Of a DNA stretch of 60,108 nt, positions 1-8,668 are shown piece after piece. The first letter of the stretch is position 1; each line of letters opens with the position of its first letter. Position numbers and translations under genes: made by a program. Below the pieces are notes generated by a model. That model had not been told where the DNA came from, searched no databases, and saw only the letters and a list, made by a program, of their open reading frames with translations. Source of the stretch: a virus; IMG/VR virus record IMGVR_UViG_3300044957_000926, positions 1 to 60,108 of that record; one strand, written 5' to 3'.

Positions 1-124
1 CTGTTTTATGTTCAAATCCTCGATATAAATGATTAAATTTATCCACCGATAGATTAACATACTCAATTAATTTTTTCTGATTAATTTTTGAGTTGTTAAT
101 GTTATAAATTTGATAATCTTTCAT
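1..124 (-). CDS. Hypothetical protein, C-terminus outside window
   Basis: An ORF starts at ATG 124 (MKDYQIYNINNSKINQKK) and stays open for 41 codons to the window edge, so only its N-terminus is visible. It follows the stop of the DUF6445-like gene by two bases (TAATTATG), so it is probably co-transcribed with the halogenase cluster. The visible part is Asn/Lys-rich and not recognised. No function can be given. Confidence 0.55.
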   Translation of the reverse strand, partial: MKDYQIYNINNSKINQKKLIEYVNLSVDKFNHLYRGFEHKT

Positions 125-126
125 AA

Positions 127-912
127 TTAAGTTTCAAAGGTAATTGAATATGCATGTGACCATCTAAAATTGCATGATGATCCAACATAAGGTGAATGTG
201 CCAATTCTGTATTATAAATTGTCATTGTATTTTCGTAACTAGGAGCAATACCAACTCTTTCAAATCCCCAATATTGTTCTTCATCTAAAGTTAAAGGTGT
301 CCATTTATCAAGTCTCCTTTCAGATATAGACAACTCTCTACATTCATTAAACAATGGGTGATTTTTATCGGCTTGATAATCAAAATAAAGTTTTTTATCA
401 GGACCTCGTATAATTTTACCATGATACCTATAAAGAACGGTTCCACATTCATTGGGAGAATGATTTGTAAACCAGAAATTAGATACAATCCCATTAGGAC
501 CATCGCAATGAGGTAATCTAAAATAATCATATGGTCTTGCTTCATCTTTAAAATACAAATTTCCCCATTCGGAAAAATTCATATTTAAATGAAATGGAAG
601 TCTATCGTGAAAGAAAGATTTAATTAGCAAAAATATATCAATACAACACCATTCAGGAAGATGGATGGTAGCAAATGGATTTGCATCCAAACATCCATGT
701 AAATTAGTATCTTTGACAATGGGAAAACAAGAAACTAGATCTTTATAAAGTTCAAATCCATCATCATAAAAAGGAGAATCGGTAATCCAATATCCAATTT
801 CTTTATCTAGCTGTACATATTCAACCTTCCAATCTTTCAAAGATTTAATTTTAATAATATCTCTGAATTGATTTGCATTTGGATAACACCTTTTAAAATT
901 AACTTTTTGCAT
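127..912 (-). CDS. DUF6445-like protein of halogenase cluster
   Basis: This 261-aa protein has a central HCDGPNGIVSNFWFTNHSP segment and a late NTELAHSPYVG segment, a layout that recalls the DUF6445 family, which occurs beside tryptophan halogenase genes in bacteria. The paired His-rich motifs could form a cupin or 2-oxoglutarate-oxygenase-like metal site (HCD near the middle, H near the end), but this is inference. It overlaps the upstream oxygenase gene by 14 bases, which implies translational coupling. No signal peptide or membrane segment is seen. The assignment is moderate; it could be a divergent Fe(II)/2OG dioxygenase acting with the halogenase. Confidence 0.6.
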   Translation of the reverse strand: MQKVNFKRCYPNANQFRDIIKIKSLKDWKVEYVQLDKEIGYWITDSPFYDDGFELYKDLVSCFPIVKDTNLHGCLDANPFATIHLPEWCCIDIFLLIKSFFHDRLPFHLNMNFSEWGNLYFKDEARPYDYFRLPHCDGPNGIVSNFWFTNHSPNECGTVLYRYHGKIIRGPDKKLYFDYQADKNHPLFNECRELSISERRLDKWTPLTLDEEQYWGFERVGIAPSYENTMTIYNTELAHSPYVGSSCNFRWSHAYSITFET

Positions 913-1498
913 TGATGTTATATGTCATTACGATACGTTCTTGATCTGTTTTGTTTTCCTGAGTTCTATGATTTAACCATCCAGGAAAAATTAAAACATC
1001 ATTAGTTTCAACTTCTATTTGCTTCCATAAGTTTCTATCTATATTATACTGAAATCCCAATTTATGGTATTCTAATGGATCTCTAAATTCAATATTACCA
1101 GATCCTTTAGGGCACTTAATATATGCAGAAATAACTAAATCTGCTCTATTATGTGCATGTTCTAAAGTTTGACCAGTCAATTTGTGAATATTAAACCAGG
1201 ATTTACTAATTTCACTGGACTTTGAAGTAAAACCAAATTTATCCCAAATAAAAGCAATCTTATCAGATAACCATGTGTGATAATCTAATAAGATTTCCAT
1301 ATTGTGTGGTTGAAAAGTAGTATCATAAACACCAACTGGTGCCGTAGATAAAGCATTTCCTACTTCTAAAATACTACTTTCAGAAGATACTGACCAATGT
1401 GATAGTAATTCTAAAGCTTTGGAACAAATTAAATCACTATCAAACTCATATTTGAATCTCCAAATGGGAGAAGGCCATAAATTAATTTCTTCTATCAT
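899..1498 (-). CDS. 2-oxoglutarate/Fe(II)-dependent oxygenase
   Basis: This 199-aa protein has the layout of the phage and marine-bacterial 2OG-Fe(II) oxygenase family (TIGR02466 type). It starts MIEEINLWPSPIWRF and has an H-x-D-like metal motif in EHAHNRADLVISAYI. A later FPGWLNHRTQENKTDQERI segment supplies the distal His and the Arg that binds 2-oxoglutarate. The reaction would be hydroxylation or a related oxidation using 2OG and O2; the substrate is unknown. It overlaps the genes on both sides by 4 and 14 bases, so it belongs to the halogenase operon. Such proteins are common in cyanophages, often near tail-fibre genes. Confidence 0.78.
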   Translation of the reverse strand: MIEEINLWPSPIWRFKYEFDSDLICSKALELLSHWSVSSESSILEVGNALSTAPVGVYDTTFQPHNMEILLDYHTWLSDKIAFIWDKFGFTSKSSEISKSWFNIHKLTGQTLEHAHNRADLVISAYIKCPKGSGNIEFRDPLEYHKLGFQYNIDRNLWKQIEVETNDVLIFPGWLNHRTQENKTDQERIVMTYNINAKS

Positions 1499-1713
1499 AG
1501 ATTACATTGAACTTTCGCTAACTCTAGTCCTTCAATTGCTCCTTGAAGTTTTAAAATTAATTCATACTGTTCTTGTCTCTTACTAAAATCAATTGTAGTA
1601 ATTCCATATGGATTAAGTTTAGTATCAGAAAATTCTGCTTCAAGCCTTTCTTTTTCTTCTTGTGCCATCGCTTGCTGACCTTTAAAATTTTCAATCAATT
1701 GATCAATAGTCAT
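1495..1713 (-). CDS. Small acidic hypothetical protein
   Basis: This 72-aa protein is mostly charged helix (MTIDQLIENFKGQQAMAQEE...) and looks like a short coiled coil without a membrane segment. It overlaps its neighbours by four bases at each end (ATGA type), so it is almost certainly translated as part of the halogenase operon. Short proteins of this kind are frequent in cyanophage fibre regions, but no family is recognised. Confidence 0.6.
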   Translation of the reverse strand: MTIDQLIENFKGQQAMAQEEKERLEAEFSDTKLNPYGITTIDFSKRQEQYELILKLQGAIEGLELAKVQCNL

Positions 1714-2495
1714 AATTTAACTCCTGGTTTTCTATACTTTTTAAAAATTTCAGTCACTCTATTTATTCTGGATTGAACACTATCAAATCTAATCGCATTG
1801 CATCGGTTGGCATACTGAAAAGACTCTTCCATACTATACTCCAAATCACCAGCACTGTCAATGATAGTATCAAAATTATTTAAATTTAGATATTTCCTAT
1901 TCATTGGAATGTATTGGCATAGTGGTGTTCCGGCTTTAATATGCACTTCACCTTCCATAACATGCCAAAATAGTTGTACATTTAAGACATGAGCATACTT
2001 AGGATCAATAATTCCTGTAGCAGGGGTAAATCTTTTTTCATTATTATATGTAACTGGAAGTTGTAGGATAACAATATCATTTGATGATTTAATTCTCCAA
2101 GGTGTTTCAACTTTTACAATTTCTCTTAAAGTATTGTCTGAATTATCGAGTAAAGGTTCGGTTTGTTTAGAATCATGTTTATTAATATACCCTCTATTAT
2201 TGTCACTAAATTTAAATAGATATGGAACTTCCCACTGAAATGTAATTCCATCTCCATTGGTAGTAATAATAAAATCTGCTGGAGCAGTCATAATATATCC
2301 AGCATTAGCAATATTTGTAATACCAGGGCAGTTTGATGATGATATCATTCCAGAAAAAGGACATTTACTTTTTTTAATTTCTGGTTGCTGCCAAGATCTT
2401 TTTAATGAATGTGCAGTAATTATTGGGTATAAATCTACTACTGCTGGTTCTAAAGAATAAAACCGAATCCAACTTTTAGGCTTGAAGATGTTCAT
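1710..2495 (-). CDS. DUF6065-like protein of halogenase cluster
   Basis: The ORF is open to 2561, but the likely start is ATG 2495 (MNIFKPKSWIRFYSLEPAV), giving 261 aa and a 20-base overlap with the halogenase 3' end. The segments FYSLEPAVVDLYPI, SIKRCPG-like clusters (SKCPFSGMISSSNCPGIT) and ITFQWEVPY resemble the DUF6065 group of uncharacterised proteins. Two Cys residues near residues 47 and 57 and a VMEGEVHIKAGTPLCQYIP segment could belong to a small beta-sandwich. Position directly after the halogenase suggests a partner in substrate binding or modification. The family name is from memory and unsure. Confidence 0.55.
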   Translation of the reverse strand: MNIFKPKSWIRFYSLEPAVVDLYPIITAHSLKRSWQQPEIKKSKCPFSGMISSSNCPGITNIANAGYIMTAPADFIITTNGDGITFQWEVPYLFKFSDNNRGYINKHDSKQTEPLLDNSDNTLREIVKVETPWRIKSSNDIVILQLPVTYNNEKRFTPATGIIDPKYAHVLNVQLFWHVMEGEVHIKAGTPLCQYIPMNRKYLNLNNFDTIIDSAGDLEYSMEESFQYANRCNAIRFDSVQSRINRVTEIFKKYRKPGVKL

Positions 2496-4098
2496 CCACT
2501 CCTCCATAAATGTTATCACGTAAAAACTCATAATGAGATGGTAAAGTTTGAATATATTCAATCAAATTATCTCGGTATTGTTCAAATTTTCTTTTAGAAT
2601 CATGAATTACATCTAATGACCAATCTCTAGCGTGATACAATTCTTTTAATGTTTCTTCACTAGATACAGATCTCATTCCCATACCAGCAGCAATATATAA
2701 TATTCCATTAAATCCAGCACTCCAATTATTATTAGACAAAGAATTTATCAAGAAATTTTGATAAGTATCATGTTTATTTGTAAATGGAGACATCATATCA
2801 GGATTATATTCATTTAATTGTGTTGCCCATCTCCAATATGGAGTATCTTCTCTCATCGAAAATGCATAATGCATAGAAACAAAATCAACAAAATTAGTTA
2901 CTTCATGATCAACTGCATAATTAAATCCGTCAATTTCTGCTTTACAAACATAACCATCTCTTCGATTGAGTAACTCAATCATTTTAATGATATTTTCATG
3001 AGTTGTCAATAGACCCGTTGATTCTAAAGGTTCTACAAATCCATAAGACAATCCAATACCAACTACATTTCTAACCCAAGCTCTAGATCTCTTACCGTGA
3101 CGAATATCTACATGAAACATTTCTGCTTCTTCAGCTCTTTCAGGATCAGATTTTGCAAGATGGTCTCTAAATTCTTGCTGTGCTTCTTCTTTAGTTGTGA
3201 ATCGTGAAGAATAAACATATCCTGTCCCAATTCTATTCCATAGGGGGATATTCCAAACCCATCCATTGTTAAGAGCATGACAATCAGTTAGATTGTGCAT
3301 TTCCTTTTCCCTGTCAATATAGGGAATTCTGCAAGCCCATGCACTATCATTTGCTAATTTTTTCTCAAAAGATTCAAATGGCACACCCTGATATTGTTCC
3401 AAAAGCAAAGATTTAAATCCTGTACAATCAATATAAAGATCTGCTTGAATCGCAGTTTCATCATCAATTACAAGATATTCGATGCTAATATCATGTGCTG
3501 CTTTTGGTTGAAATCCTGTTACATCACCAATGATATGTCTAACGCCATTGGGGATTGCAATTTTTTCTTTTAGGTATTGTCCAAATAATTCAGCATCTAA
3601 ATGATATGCTGTATCATAAGTAAAATTAAAATTTCTTATCTTATTATTTTCATTTCTAGTTTGCTTATTGTAAGTAGCTAAAAATGTATTACTATTATAA
3701 AATCCTGCAAAAGTATCAGGTGTATACGAAGGATCTACACATGTAATATGAGACCAAGTATTTAATCCAGTATGTTTATCAGTTAAATCAAAATCAAAAC
3801 CAAATGGATACTCAAAATGTGTTCCATCATTTTCCCTGAAATTAGTAAAACGAATAGAATTCTTATATGTAGCATTACATGCTGGCATCCAATCTTCGTC
3901 TTTTAAGTCCAACAAACGAAGATATCTATTGATATGTCCTAGTGTTGATTCACCAACGCCAACAGTTTTAACATTTTTAGATTCAACAAGAGCAATTTCT
4001 AATGTTGGGCACAATTTACTTAAAGCTGCCGCAGTCATCCATCCCGAAGAACCTCCGCCAACGATTACAATACTTTCAATTTTCATAATAGAATTCAA
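2476..4098 (-). CDS. Flavin-dependent halogenase, VirX1-like
   Basis: This 540-aa protein belongs to the FADH2-dependent (tryptophan) halogenase family. It has the dinucleotide-binding motif GGGSSGWMTAA near residues 14-24, GVGEST at 47-52, Lys79 in ATYKNSIRF at the position of the catalytic Lys of PrnA, the diagnostic WxWxIP motif as WVWNIP at 280-285, and EPLESTG at 356-362 with the conserved Glu-Ser pair. All key residues are present, so it should be active. Cyanophage Syn10 carries VirX1, a published viral halogenase of this class that prefers iodide; this protein is probably a homologue. It needs reduced flavin from a separate reductase, and none is seen here. ATG 4086 (MKIESIVIVGG) is an alternative start. 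Confidence 0.87.
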   Translation of the reverse strand: MNSIMKIESIVIVGGGSSGWMTAAALSKLCPTLEIALVESKNVKTVGVGESTLGHINRYLRLLDLKDEDWMPACNATYKNSIRFTNFRENDGTHFEYPFGFDFDLTDKHTGLNTWSHITCVDPSYTPDTFAGFYNSNTFLATYNKQTRNENNKIRNFNFTYDTAYHLDAELFGQYLKEKIAIPNGVRHIIGDVTGFQPKAAHDISIEYLVIDDETAIQADLYIDCTGFKSLLLEQYQGVPFESFEKKLANDSAWACRIPYIDREKEMHNLTDCHALNNGWVWNIPLWNRIGTGYVYSSRFTTKEEAQQEFRDHLAKSDPERAEEAEMFHVDIRHGKRSRAWVRNVVGIGLSYGFVEPLESTGLLTTHENIIKMIELLNRRDGYVCKAEIDGFNYAVDHEVTNFVDFVSMHYAFSMREDTPYWRWATQLNEYNPDMMSPFTNKHDTYQNFLINSLSNNNWSAGFNGILYIAAGMGMRSVSSEETLKELYHARDWSLDVIHDSKRKFEQYRDNLIEYIQTLPSHYEFLRDNIYGGVDEHLQA

Positions 4099-4124
4099 AA
4101 AATAATTTTACTTAACTAATTATA

Positions 4125-4619
4125 TCACTTTTCAATTGAAGGTGTTTGATATCCAGACCAACCAGGATAACGCTTCCAACAAGGACAGTCTGCAGTAGAA
4201 ATACCAATTGGTTTATCAGTTCCAGGTTCTTCATTTTCTGCAAAATGCAGTAATTCTTCATAAGTTAATGGAGTTTTTCTTTCTGGTGGTTTGGGAATAC
4301 TTGCTTTAACTGCAGCAATATGATCTTTCCATCTAGTTCCACCATCAAGCATATCTTTATACATCATATCCAGTTGAGCACCAATATCACCATATGCAAC
4401 TTTTCTTGCGATTTCTGGATCTGTGTATGCACCATCTCTTTTCACCCACACCATTTGTCCTGCCGAGGGTGACCATTCTAAAGTCCAATCTACAGTAATA
4501 TCATCGGGTGCATTAACCCATTGAATTGTTGCATCAGGACCGCAATAAATTTCAAAATCCTCACCAGGATCTACAATTTGGCTTACATAACCCTGAATTG
4601 ACATTAAAGCTTTTTTCAT
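4125..4619 (-). CDS. Tail-fibre-associated hypothetical protein
   Basis: This 164-aa protein contains the segment RKVAYGDIGAQLDMMYKDML followed by GTRWKDHIAAVKASIPKPP. That Tyr-Gly-Asp...Gln-Leu-Asp-x-x-Tyr...His...Val-Lys pattern recurs in proteins encoded beside phage tail fibres. The C-terminal ISTADCPCWKRYPGWSGYQ holds a Cys-Pro-Cys. It is preceded by a perfect late promoter at 4644-4651 and a Shine-Dalgarno-like GGAG ahead of ATG 4619, so it should be expressed late and may be a virion or fibre-assembly protein. Its function is not known. Confidence 0.65.
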   Translation of the reverse strand: MKKALMSIQGYVSQIVDPGEDFEIYCGPDATIQWVNAPDDITVDWTLEWSPSAGQMVWVKRDGAYTDPEIARKVAYGDIGAQLDMMYKDMLDGGTRWKDHIAAVKASIPKPPERKTPLTYEELLHFAENEEPGTDKPIGISTADCPCWKRYPGWSGYQTPSIEK

Positions 4620-4643
4620 TGATCCATTTCTCCTTTACGAATA

Positions 4644-4651
4644 TATTTATA
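4644..4651 (-). promoter_or_regulatory. T4-type late promoter
   Basis: The minus strand reads TATAAATA, the T4 late consensus, 25 bases upstream of the start at 4619. Confidence 0.65.
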
Positions 4652-5452
4652 TTATAGATAATGAGTAACAATAACCATCCCAGGTCTTCCGTTAGAACCT
4701 CTATGGCCCGAGTAATAACCACTAGAACCACCAGATCCAGGAGCAGAGTGCGATTGGTGAGCATGAGCGAAGTTTCCTCCTTGAGGATGTCCTGAAGCAA
4801 CAGCACCACCAAAGAAAGAATTACCACCAGCTGATGAATAGTTATGGTGAGATTGACCGCCGCCGCCATAGATATTCAAGTTACCTCCAGAACCAACTCC
4901 ACCTAGACCACCAGAATGCTGGTTATTTCTATTAGCACCATAACCTCCAGAAGCACTTAAAAAACTACCAAAAGAAGATGATCCACCATTGTCTCCCGGA
5001 CCACTATAAAAAGTTCCATTTACTTCTCCAGATACACTAACACTTACCGAAGAAACATTAGTAACATCAATAATTCTTTCGGAATAACCTCCAGCTCCAC
5101 CAGATTCACCATGGCCAGAACCACCTCCACCTCCACCTACTACCTGTACATGAATAAATCTAACATTAGTTGGTTTATTCCAAGTAGAAGAAGACGTAAA
5201 TACTTGCATACTACTAATATTTCTATCGGATGGTCCAGTAATCCATGCAGGATTAGTACCATTTGTGTTTAAAATTTTACCTGCTTGACCAGATTGTGAT
5301 GGTAAAATAGAAGGTGTAGATCCACTCATAGTACCATTAACAATTAAATTGTTAACGATCAAACGACCAACAGCACTCAAAGTACCAGAACTCAAATTAA
5401 ATCCACTGGTTCCTGTATAGTCTCTGATATTTGCAACTTTAATAGTACTCAT
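4652..5452 (-). CDS. Glycine-rich tail-fibre-like protein, copy A
   Basis: This 266-aa protein has an N-terminal segment MSTIKVANIRDYTGTSGFNL typical of phage fibre proteins, a central MQVFTSSSTWNKPTNVRFI segment, and then a Gly/Ser-rich half with HSGGLGG and APGSGGSSGYY repeats. The MQVF...STW...P...V.VVGGGGGG pattern matches the glycine-rich domain of many phage tail fibre and tip proteins. It is a close paralogue of the next protein (5459-6259), with the same length and near-identical C-terminal halves. It likely forms exposed, flexible parts of the virion. Receptor binding is an inference. Confidence 0.75.
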   Translation of the reverse strand: MSTIKVANIRDYTGTSGFNLSSGTLSAVGRLIVNNLIVNGTMSGSTPSILPSQSGQAGKILNTNGTNPAWITGPSDRNISSMQVFTSSSTWNKPTNVRFIHVQVVGGGGGGSGHGESGGAGGYSERIIDVTNVSSVSVSVSGEVNGTFYSGPGDNGGSSSFGSFLSASGGYGANRNNQHSGGLGGVGSGGNLNIYGGGGQSHHNYSSAGGNSFFGGAVASGHPQGGNFAHAHQSHSAPGSGGSSGYYSGHRGSNGRPGMVIVTHYL

Positions 5453-5458
5453 AATTTT

Positions 5459-6259
5459 TTACTTGTAATGTGTAACAACGCAGAAACCTGGTCTTCCGTT
5501 AGAACCTCTATGGCTCTGGAAATAACCACCAGAACCACCAGATCCAGGAGCAGAGTGCGATTGGTGATTATGACTAAAGTTTCCTCCTTGAGGATGTCCT
5601 GCAGCAACAGCACCACCAAAGAAAGAATTACCACCAACTGAAGCATAATTATGATGTGCTTGGCCTCCACCACCAAAGATATTCAAGTCACCTCCAGAAC
5701 CAGCTCCACCTAGACCACCAGAATGCTGGTTATTTCTATTAGCACCATAACCTCCACCAGCACTTAAAAAACTACCAAAAGAAGATCCATTTCCATTATC
5801 TCCAGCACCAGAGTAATAAGTTCCATTTACTTCACCACCAATAGTTACAGAAACAGATGATACTGAAGTTACGTCGATTACTTTTTCGGCATAGCCGCCA
5901 GCGCCGCCAGATTCTCCATGGCCGGAACCTCCACCTCCGCCTCCGCAAATTTGTACTTTAATAAATCTAACATTAGTTGGTTTATTCCAAGTAGAAGAAG
6001 ACGTAAATACTTGCATACTACTAATATTTTCAGTTGATGGAGCAGTTCCCCAATAAGGAGTAGTACCATCAGTATAAAGAATTTTACCTGCATTACCAGA
6101 TTGTGCAGGAAGATATTGTTTACTATTGCCGCTAATAGTACCATTAATTGTTAAGTTAGCAACTGTTAATGTACCATTTGTAGTAATAGCACCAGAGCTC
6201 AGTGTAAAACCACCAGAGTTAGATAAATCTCTTATTGAAGCAACTTTTAAAGTACTCAT
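5459..6259 (-). CDS. Glycine-rich tail-fibre-like protein, copy B
   Basis: This 266-aa tandem paralogue of the protein at 4652-5452 starts MSTLKVASIRDLSNSGGFTL. It shares the segment MQVFTSSSTWNKPTNVRFIK and nearly the whole Gly/Ser/His-rich C-terminal half. Differences cluster around residues 30-90 and in scattered substitutions, as expected after a duplication followed by divergence or gene conversion. A perfect late promoter lies at 6293-6300. The protein probably acts in the tail-fibre or tip complex. Confidence 0.75.
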   Translation of the reverse strand: MSTLKVASIRDLSNSGGFTLSSGAITTNGTLTVANLTINGTISGNSKQYLPAQSGNAGKILYTDGTTPYWGTAPSTENISSMQVFTSSSTWNKPTNVRFIKVQICGGGGGGSGHGESGGAGGYAEKVIDVTSVSSVSVTIGGEVNGTYYSGAGDNGNGSSFGSFLSAGGGYGANRNNQHSGGLGGAGSGGDLNIFGGGGQAHHNYASVGGNSFFGGAVAAGHPQGGNFSHNHQSHSAPGSGGSGGYFQSHRGSNGRPGFCVVTHYK

Positions 6260-6292
6260 GAGTATTGAATGCCGATAGTTTTTCTCTTAGAT

Positions 6293-6300
6293 TATTTATA
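6293..6300 (-). promoter_or_regulatory. T4-type late promoter
   Basis: TATAAATA on the minus strand, 34 bases ahead of the start of glycine-rich copy B. Confidence 0.65.
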
Positions 6301-6304
6301 AGGA

Positions 6305-6784
6305 TTAAATCCACCAAGGATCTTGAACATTAGGAGCATTAAATCTTGGATCTCCTTCTTTAGGTACATCATATAATTCTGGATAATATTCTTGCCAATC
6401 ATGTACTGTAAAAGTACAATTTGACGAAAATCTATCATCATCATTGTAGCACCAAACTGAAAGTTTGTAAAGAACTTCACATGTCAAATTTAAATTTTTA
6501 TTTTCGGTGTATTCAACATCAGTTTCAATATATCCAGTATAATCATATCCCTCAATAAATTTAATCAAATTATTTTCAATAATTGATAGATCATATCCAA
6601 ATTTTAAGTTATTAAATTTAACTGGTAGTTTACCATTATCTCTGAATCCAATCATTAACTGAATATCTTTAAAATCTAAATCGTTCGTATCAAATTTAAT
6701 AGATTTTTCAGCAATATCAATTATTACTTGTAAGTCTGATCTTGGTTTAAATGTTTCTTCTCCAGTTAATCTATCTATTGTCAT
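6305..6784 (-). CDS. Hypothetical protein between fibre genes
   Basis: This 159-aa protein starts MTIDRLTGEETFKPRSDLQ and ends with a Pro/Trp-rich tail (GDPRFNAPNVQDPWWI). It has no membrane segment. The gene overlaps the stop of the glycine-rich gene upstream by four bases (ATGA). It is not recognised; its place in a block of virion genes suggests a structural or fibre-accessory role. Confidence 0.55.
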   Translation of the reverse strand: MTIDRLTGEETFKPRSDLQVIIDIAEKSIKFDTNDLDFKDIQLMIGFRDNGKLPVKFNNLKFGYDLSIIENNLIKFIEGYDYTGYIETDVEYTENKNLNLTCEVLYKLSVWCYNDDDRFSSNCTFTVHDWQEYYPELYDVPKEGDPRFNAPNVQDPWWI

Positions 6785-7707
6785 GCAACATACCTATATC
6801 TTACAACAATTCTACCAGATCCTCCATTAGGTTGACCTGCTCCAGATCTTAAATAGTGTCCACTTCGTCCAGGAGTACTAGCACTTCCGGCCTCGGTGAC
6901 GGAACCGTAATTGCCTCCTCCTCCACCACCGCCGGCACCCTGCTGATCACATCCAGGATTACCGCCGCAACCACCTGCCCAATATCCACCACCGGATCCA
7001 CCACCACCTGAAGCATCATTTCCGGGGCGGCCGCATTCAGAACCACTAAATTGACCGTTGCAATTTGTACATCCACCACCTGCTCCACAAGATCCACCAT
7101 AACCAACTTGGCCTCCAGCACCTCCATGGCCAGCACCGCCACCCTCGGCACCTCCGCCTCCACCGCCACCGGCACCGATAGCCCATGCACCACTAGCAGG
7201 TCCACCGCCAAACACAGCACTCATTGCCCCGCCACCACCGCCGCCTGCGGAACATCCCGAACAAGATGCGTGAGTTCCATTTCCTCCAGAACCTCCGTTA
7301 GGTCCATATCCGCCGCCGCCGCCGCCCCAGCATCCATAGCAACCACACCCATTTCCACCGCCACCGCCAACAGACATAGTATAACTATAAGATCCATCAA
7401 TAGTTAATCCAGTTAGAATATTATAACCAAATCCACCAGCTCCACCAGTATTACCACTTTGTCCTCCAGCGCCACCTGCTGCACCCCAACAAAAAAATTC
7501 AAGAGTATTATAAGTACCCATTCTGCTTACACTAAAACTTTGATTTCCACCAGTATAAGAATAAGCATGATGTCGATATAAAATACTCCCATCAGTTTGG
7601 TCAAATACTGATCCACCAGATGCAACTGTTTGCACAAAAAGATTTTTTGATATTGCTTGAGGTCCAGTAGGTGAAAATTTTGAAATGAATCTAGAAATAA
7701 ATGTCAT
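6781..7707 (-). CDS. Glycine- and cysteine-rich virion protein
   Basis: This 308-aa protein has a folded-looking N-terminus (MTFISRFISKFSPTGPQAI), then YSYTGGNQSFSVSRMGTYNTLEFFCWGAAGGAGG, quoted here as a beta-rich lead-in to about 200 residues of poly-Gly interrupted by Cys clusters such as CGCYGCWGG, ASCSGCSAGG and GCTNCNG. It resembles the Gly-rich repeats in its neighbours but is unusual in its many Cys residues, which could cross-link the repeat in the virion or bind metal. The C-terminus NGGSGRIVVRYRYVA matches the end of other phage Gly-rich fibre domains. Confidence 0.65.
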   Translation of the reverse strand: MTFISRFISKFSPTGPQAISKNLFVQTVASGGSVFDQTDGSILYRHHAYSYTGGNQSFSVSRMGTYNTLEFFCWGAAGGAGGQSGNTGGAGGFGYNILTGLTIDGSYSYTMSVGGGGGNGCGCYGCWGGGGGGYGPNGGSGGNGTHASCSGCSAGGGGGGAMSAVFGGGPASGAWAIGAGGGGGGGAEGGGAGHGGAGGQVGYGGSCGAGGGCTNCNGQFSGSECGRPGNDASGGGGSGGGYWAGGCGGNPGCDQQGAGGGGGGGNYGSVTEAGSASTPGRSGHYLRSGAGQPNGGSGRIVVRYRYVA

Positions 7708-7712
7708 AATTA

Positions 7713-8645
7713 TTAAGCAAACTCGTTAAATTGTAAATAAGCCTTCCAAGTAGTACTAGTACCTCCAACAGCATCAGTATATTGAGTAACTCTCACTAAT
7801 GTTAATCCAACTGTAATTTCTCTATTTGCAGTTAAAGTTGCGGGTACGGATCCACCAAACCAAGTGGAAGTAGCAGCTAAGGATCCATTGATATAGATAT
7901 TACCTGTGGGACGATATCTATTTGATCCATTAAAATACATCACAGTAAATCCATATGCTTGTTGAGAATCAACTCCTCCAAGTCCAATACTAGTAACTGG
8001 TAAATTTAAGATATTAATATCAAAATTATTATTAATATTAGTAAGATAGTAAATTGAAGCTGCAGTATAATTAATATTGACCATCGTATCAGCAGTATTT
8101 AAACGATACGATGCCATTTTTTCACGCATTGCATCAACATCAATTCTTCCAGTAGTTACATCTAAAACACCAGTAACAGTAACATTTTCATATGTGTAAT
8201 TATCAGGATGATCACCAAGGATATAAAATACAGCTCCATTTTCAACGGTGATCGTATAACCAAAACCAATTTCTACAGGTCCAACAACATATCCATTTGA
8301 AAATTGATCTCCACCATTAGCCTGAGAACCAACAGTTACAGTTTCATCAAGAACAGTAGCATTAGTTCTAATATAAGAAGTAGCTTTAGATCCAACATGA
8401 GGTCCTCCAGCACCCACACTTACCCACCCATCTGTTCCCAATCCATCAGAATTAGTTACATAAACTTCTGCAAGATCTGTTGATAAATTAAACCTAAGAG
8501 TACCATAAGAGACGCCAGTTGGTCTTTGTGCTGTAGTACCATTTGGTAATCTAAAAATACTATCAGATGCATTAAAATTCAAAGCATTAATAGTAGCTTG
8601 CGTAGTAGTACTTATCTGATTACCATTAATCTTAGTTAATGCCAT
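7713..8645 (-). CDS. Virion or tail-fibre protein
   Basis: This 310-aa protein starts MALTKINGNQISTTTQATIN and contains FRLPNGTTAQRPTGVSYGTL followed by RFNLSTDLAEVYV. That RP..V..G.LRFNT..... motif is a hallmark of the connecting segments of cyanophage and other marine phage tail fibres. The C-terminal half is Thr/Asn/Gly-rich and likely beta-structured. A late-promoter variant (AATAAATA) lies at 8669-8676. It is probably a virion structural protein; its exact place on the particle is not known. Confidence 0.65.
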   Translation of the reverse strand: MALTKINGNQISTTTQATINALNFNASDSIFRLPNGTTAQRPTGVSYGTLRFNLSTDLAEVYVTNSDGLGTDGWVSVGAGGPHVGSKATSYIRTNATVLDETVTVGSQANGGDQFSNGYVVGPVEIGFGYTITVENGAVFYILGDHPDNYTYENVTVTGVLDVTTGRIDVDAMREKMASYRLNTADTMVNINYTAASIYYLTNINNNFDINILNLPVTSIGLGGVDSQQAYGFTVMYFNGSNRYRPTGNIYINGSLAATSTWFGGSVPATLTANREITVGLTLVRVTQYTDAVGGTSTTWKAYLQFNEFA

Positions 8646-8668
8646 GGTTTTTTAAAACTCTCCTGTAG

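Noticed and set aside
4561-4869. Hydrophobic minus-strand frame within the glycine-rich gene, also seen at 5449-5676
   Set aside because: The same artefact appears in both duplicated copies because the underlying Gly-rich DNA is the same; it lacks a ribosome site.
7051-7407. Thr/Ser-rich plus-strand frame
   Set aside because: It is the reverse reading of the poly-glycine coding region; such low-complexity frames arise from codon bias.
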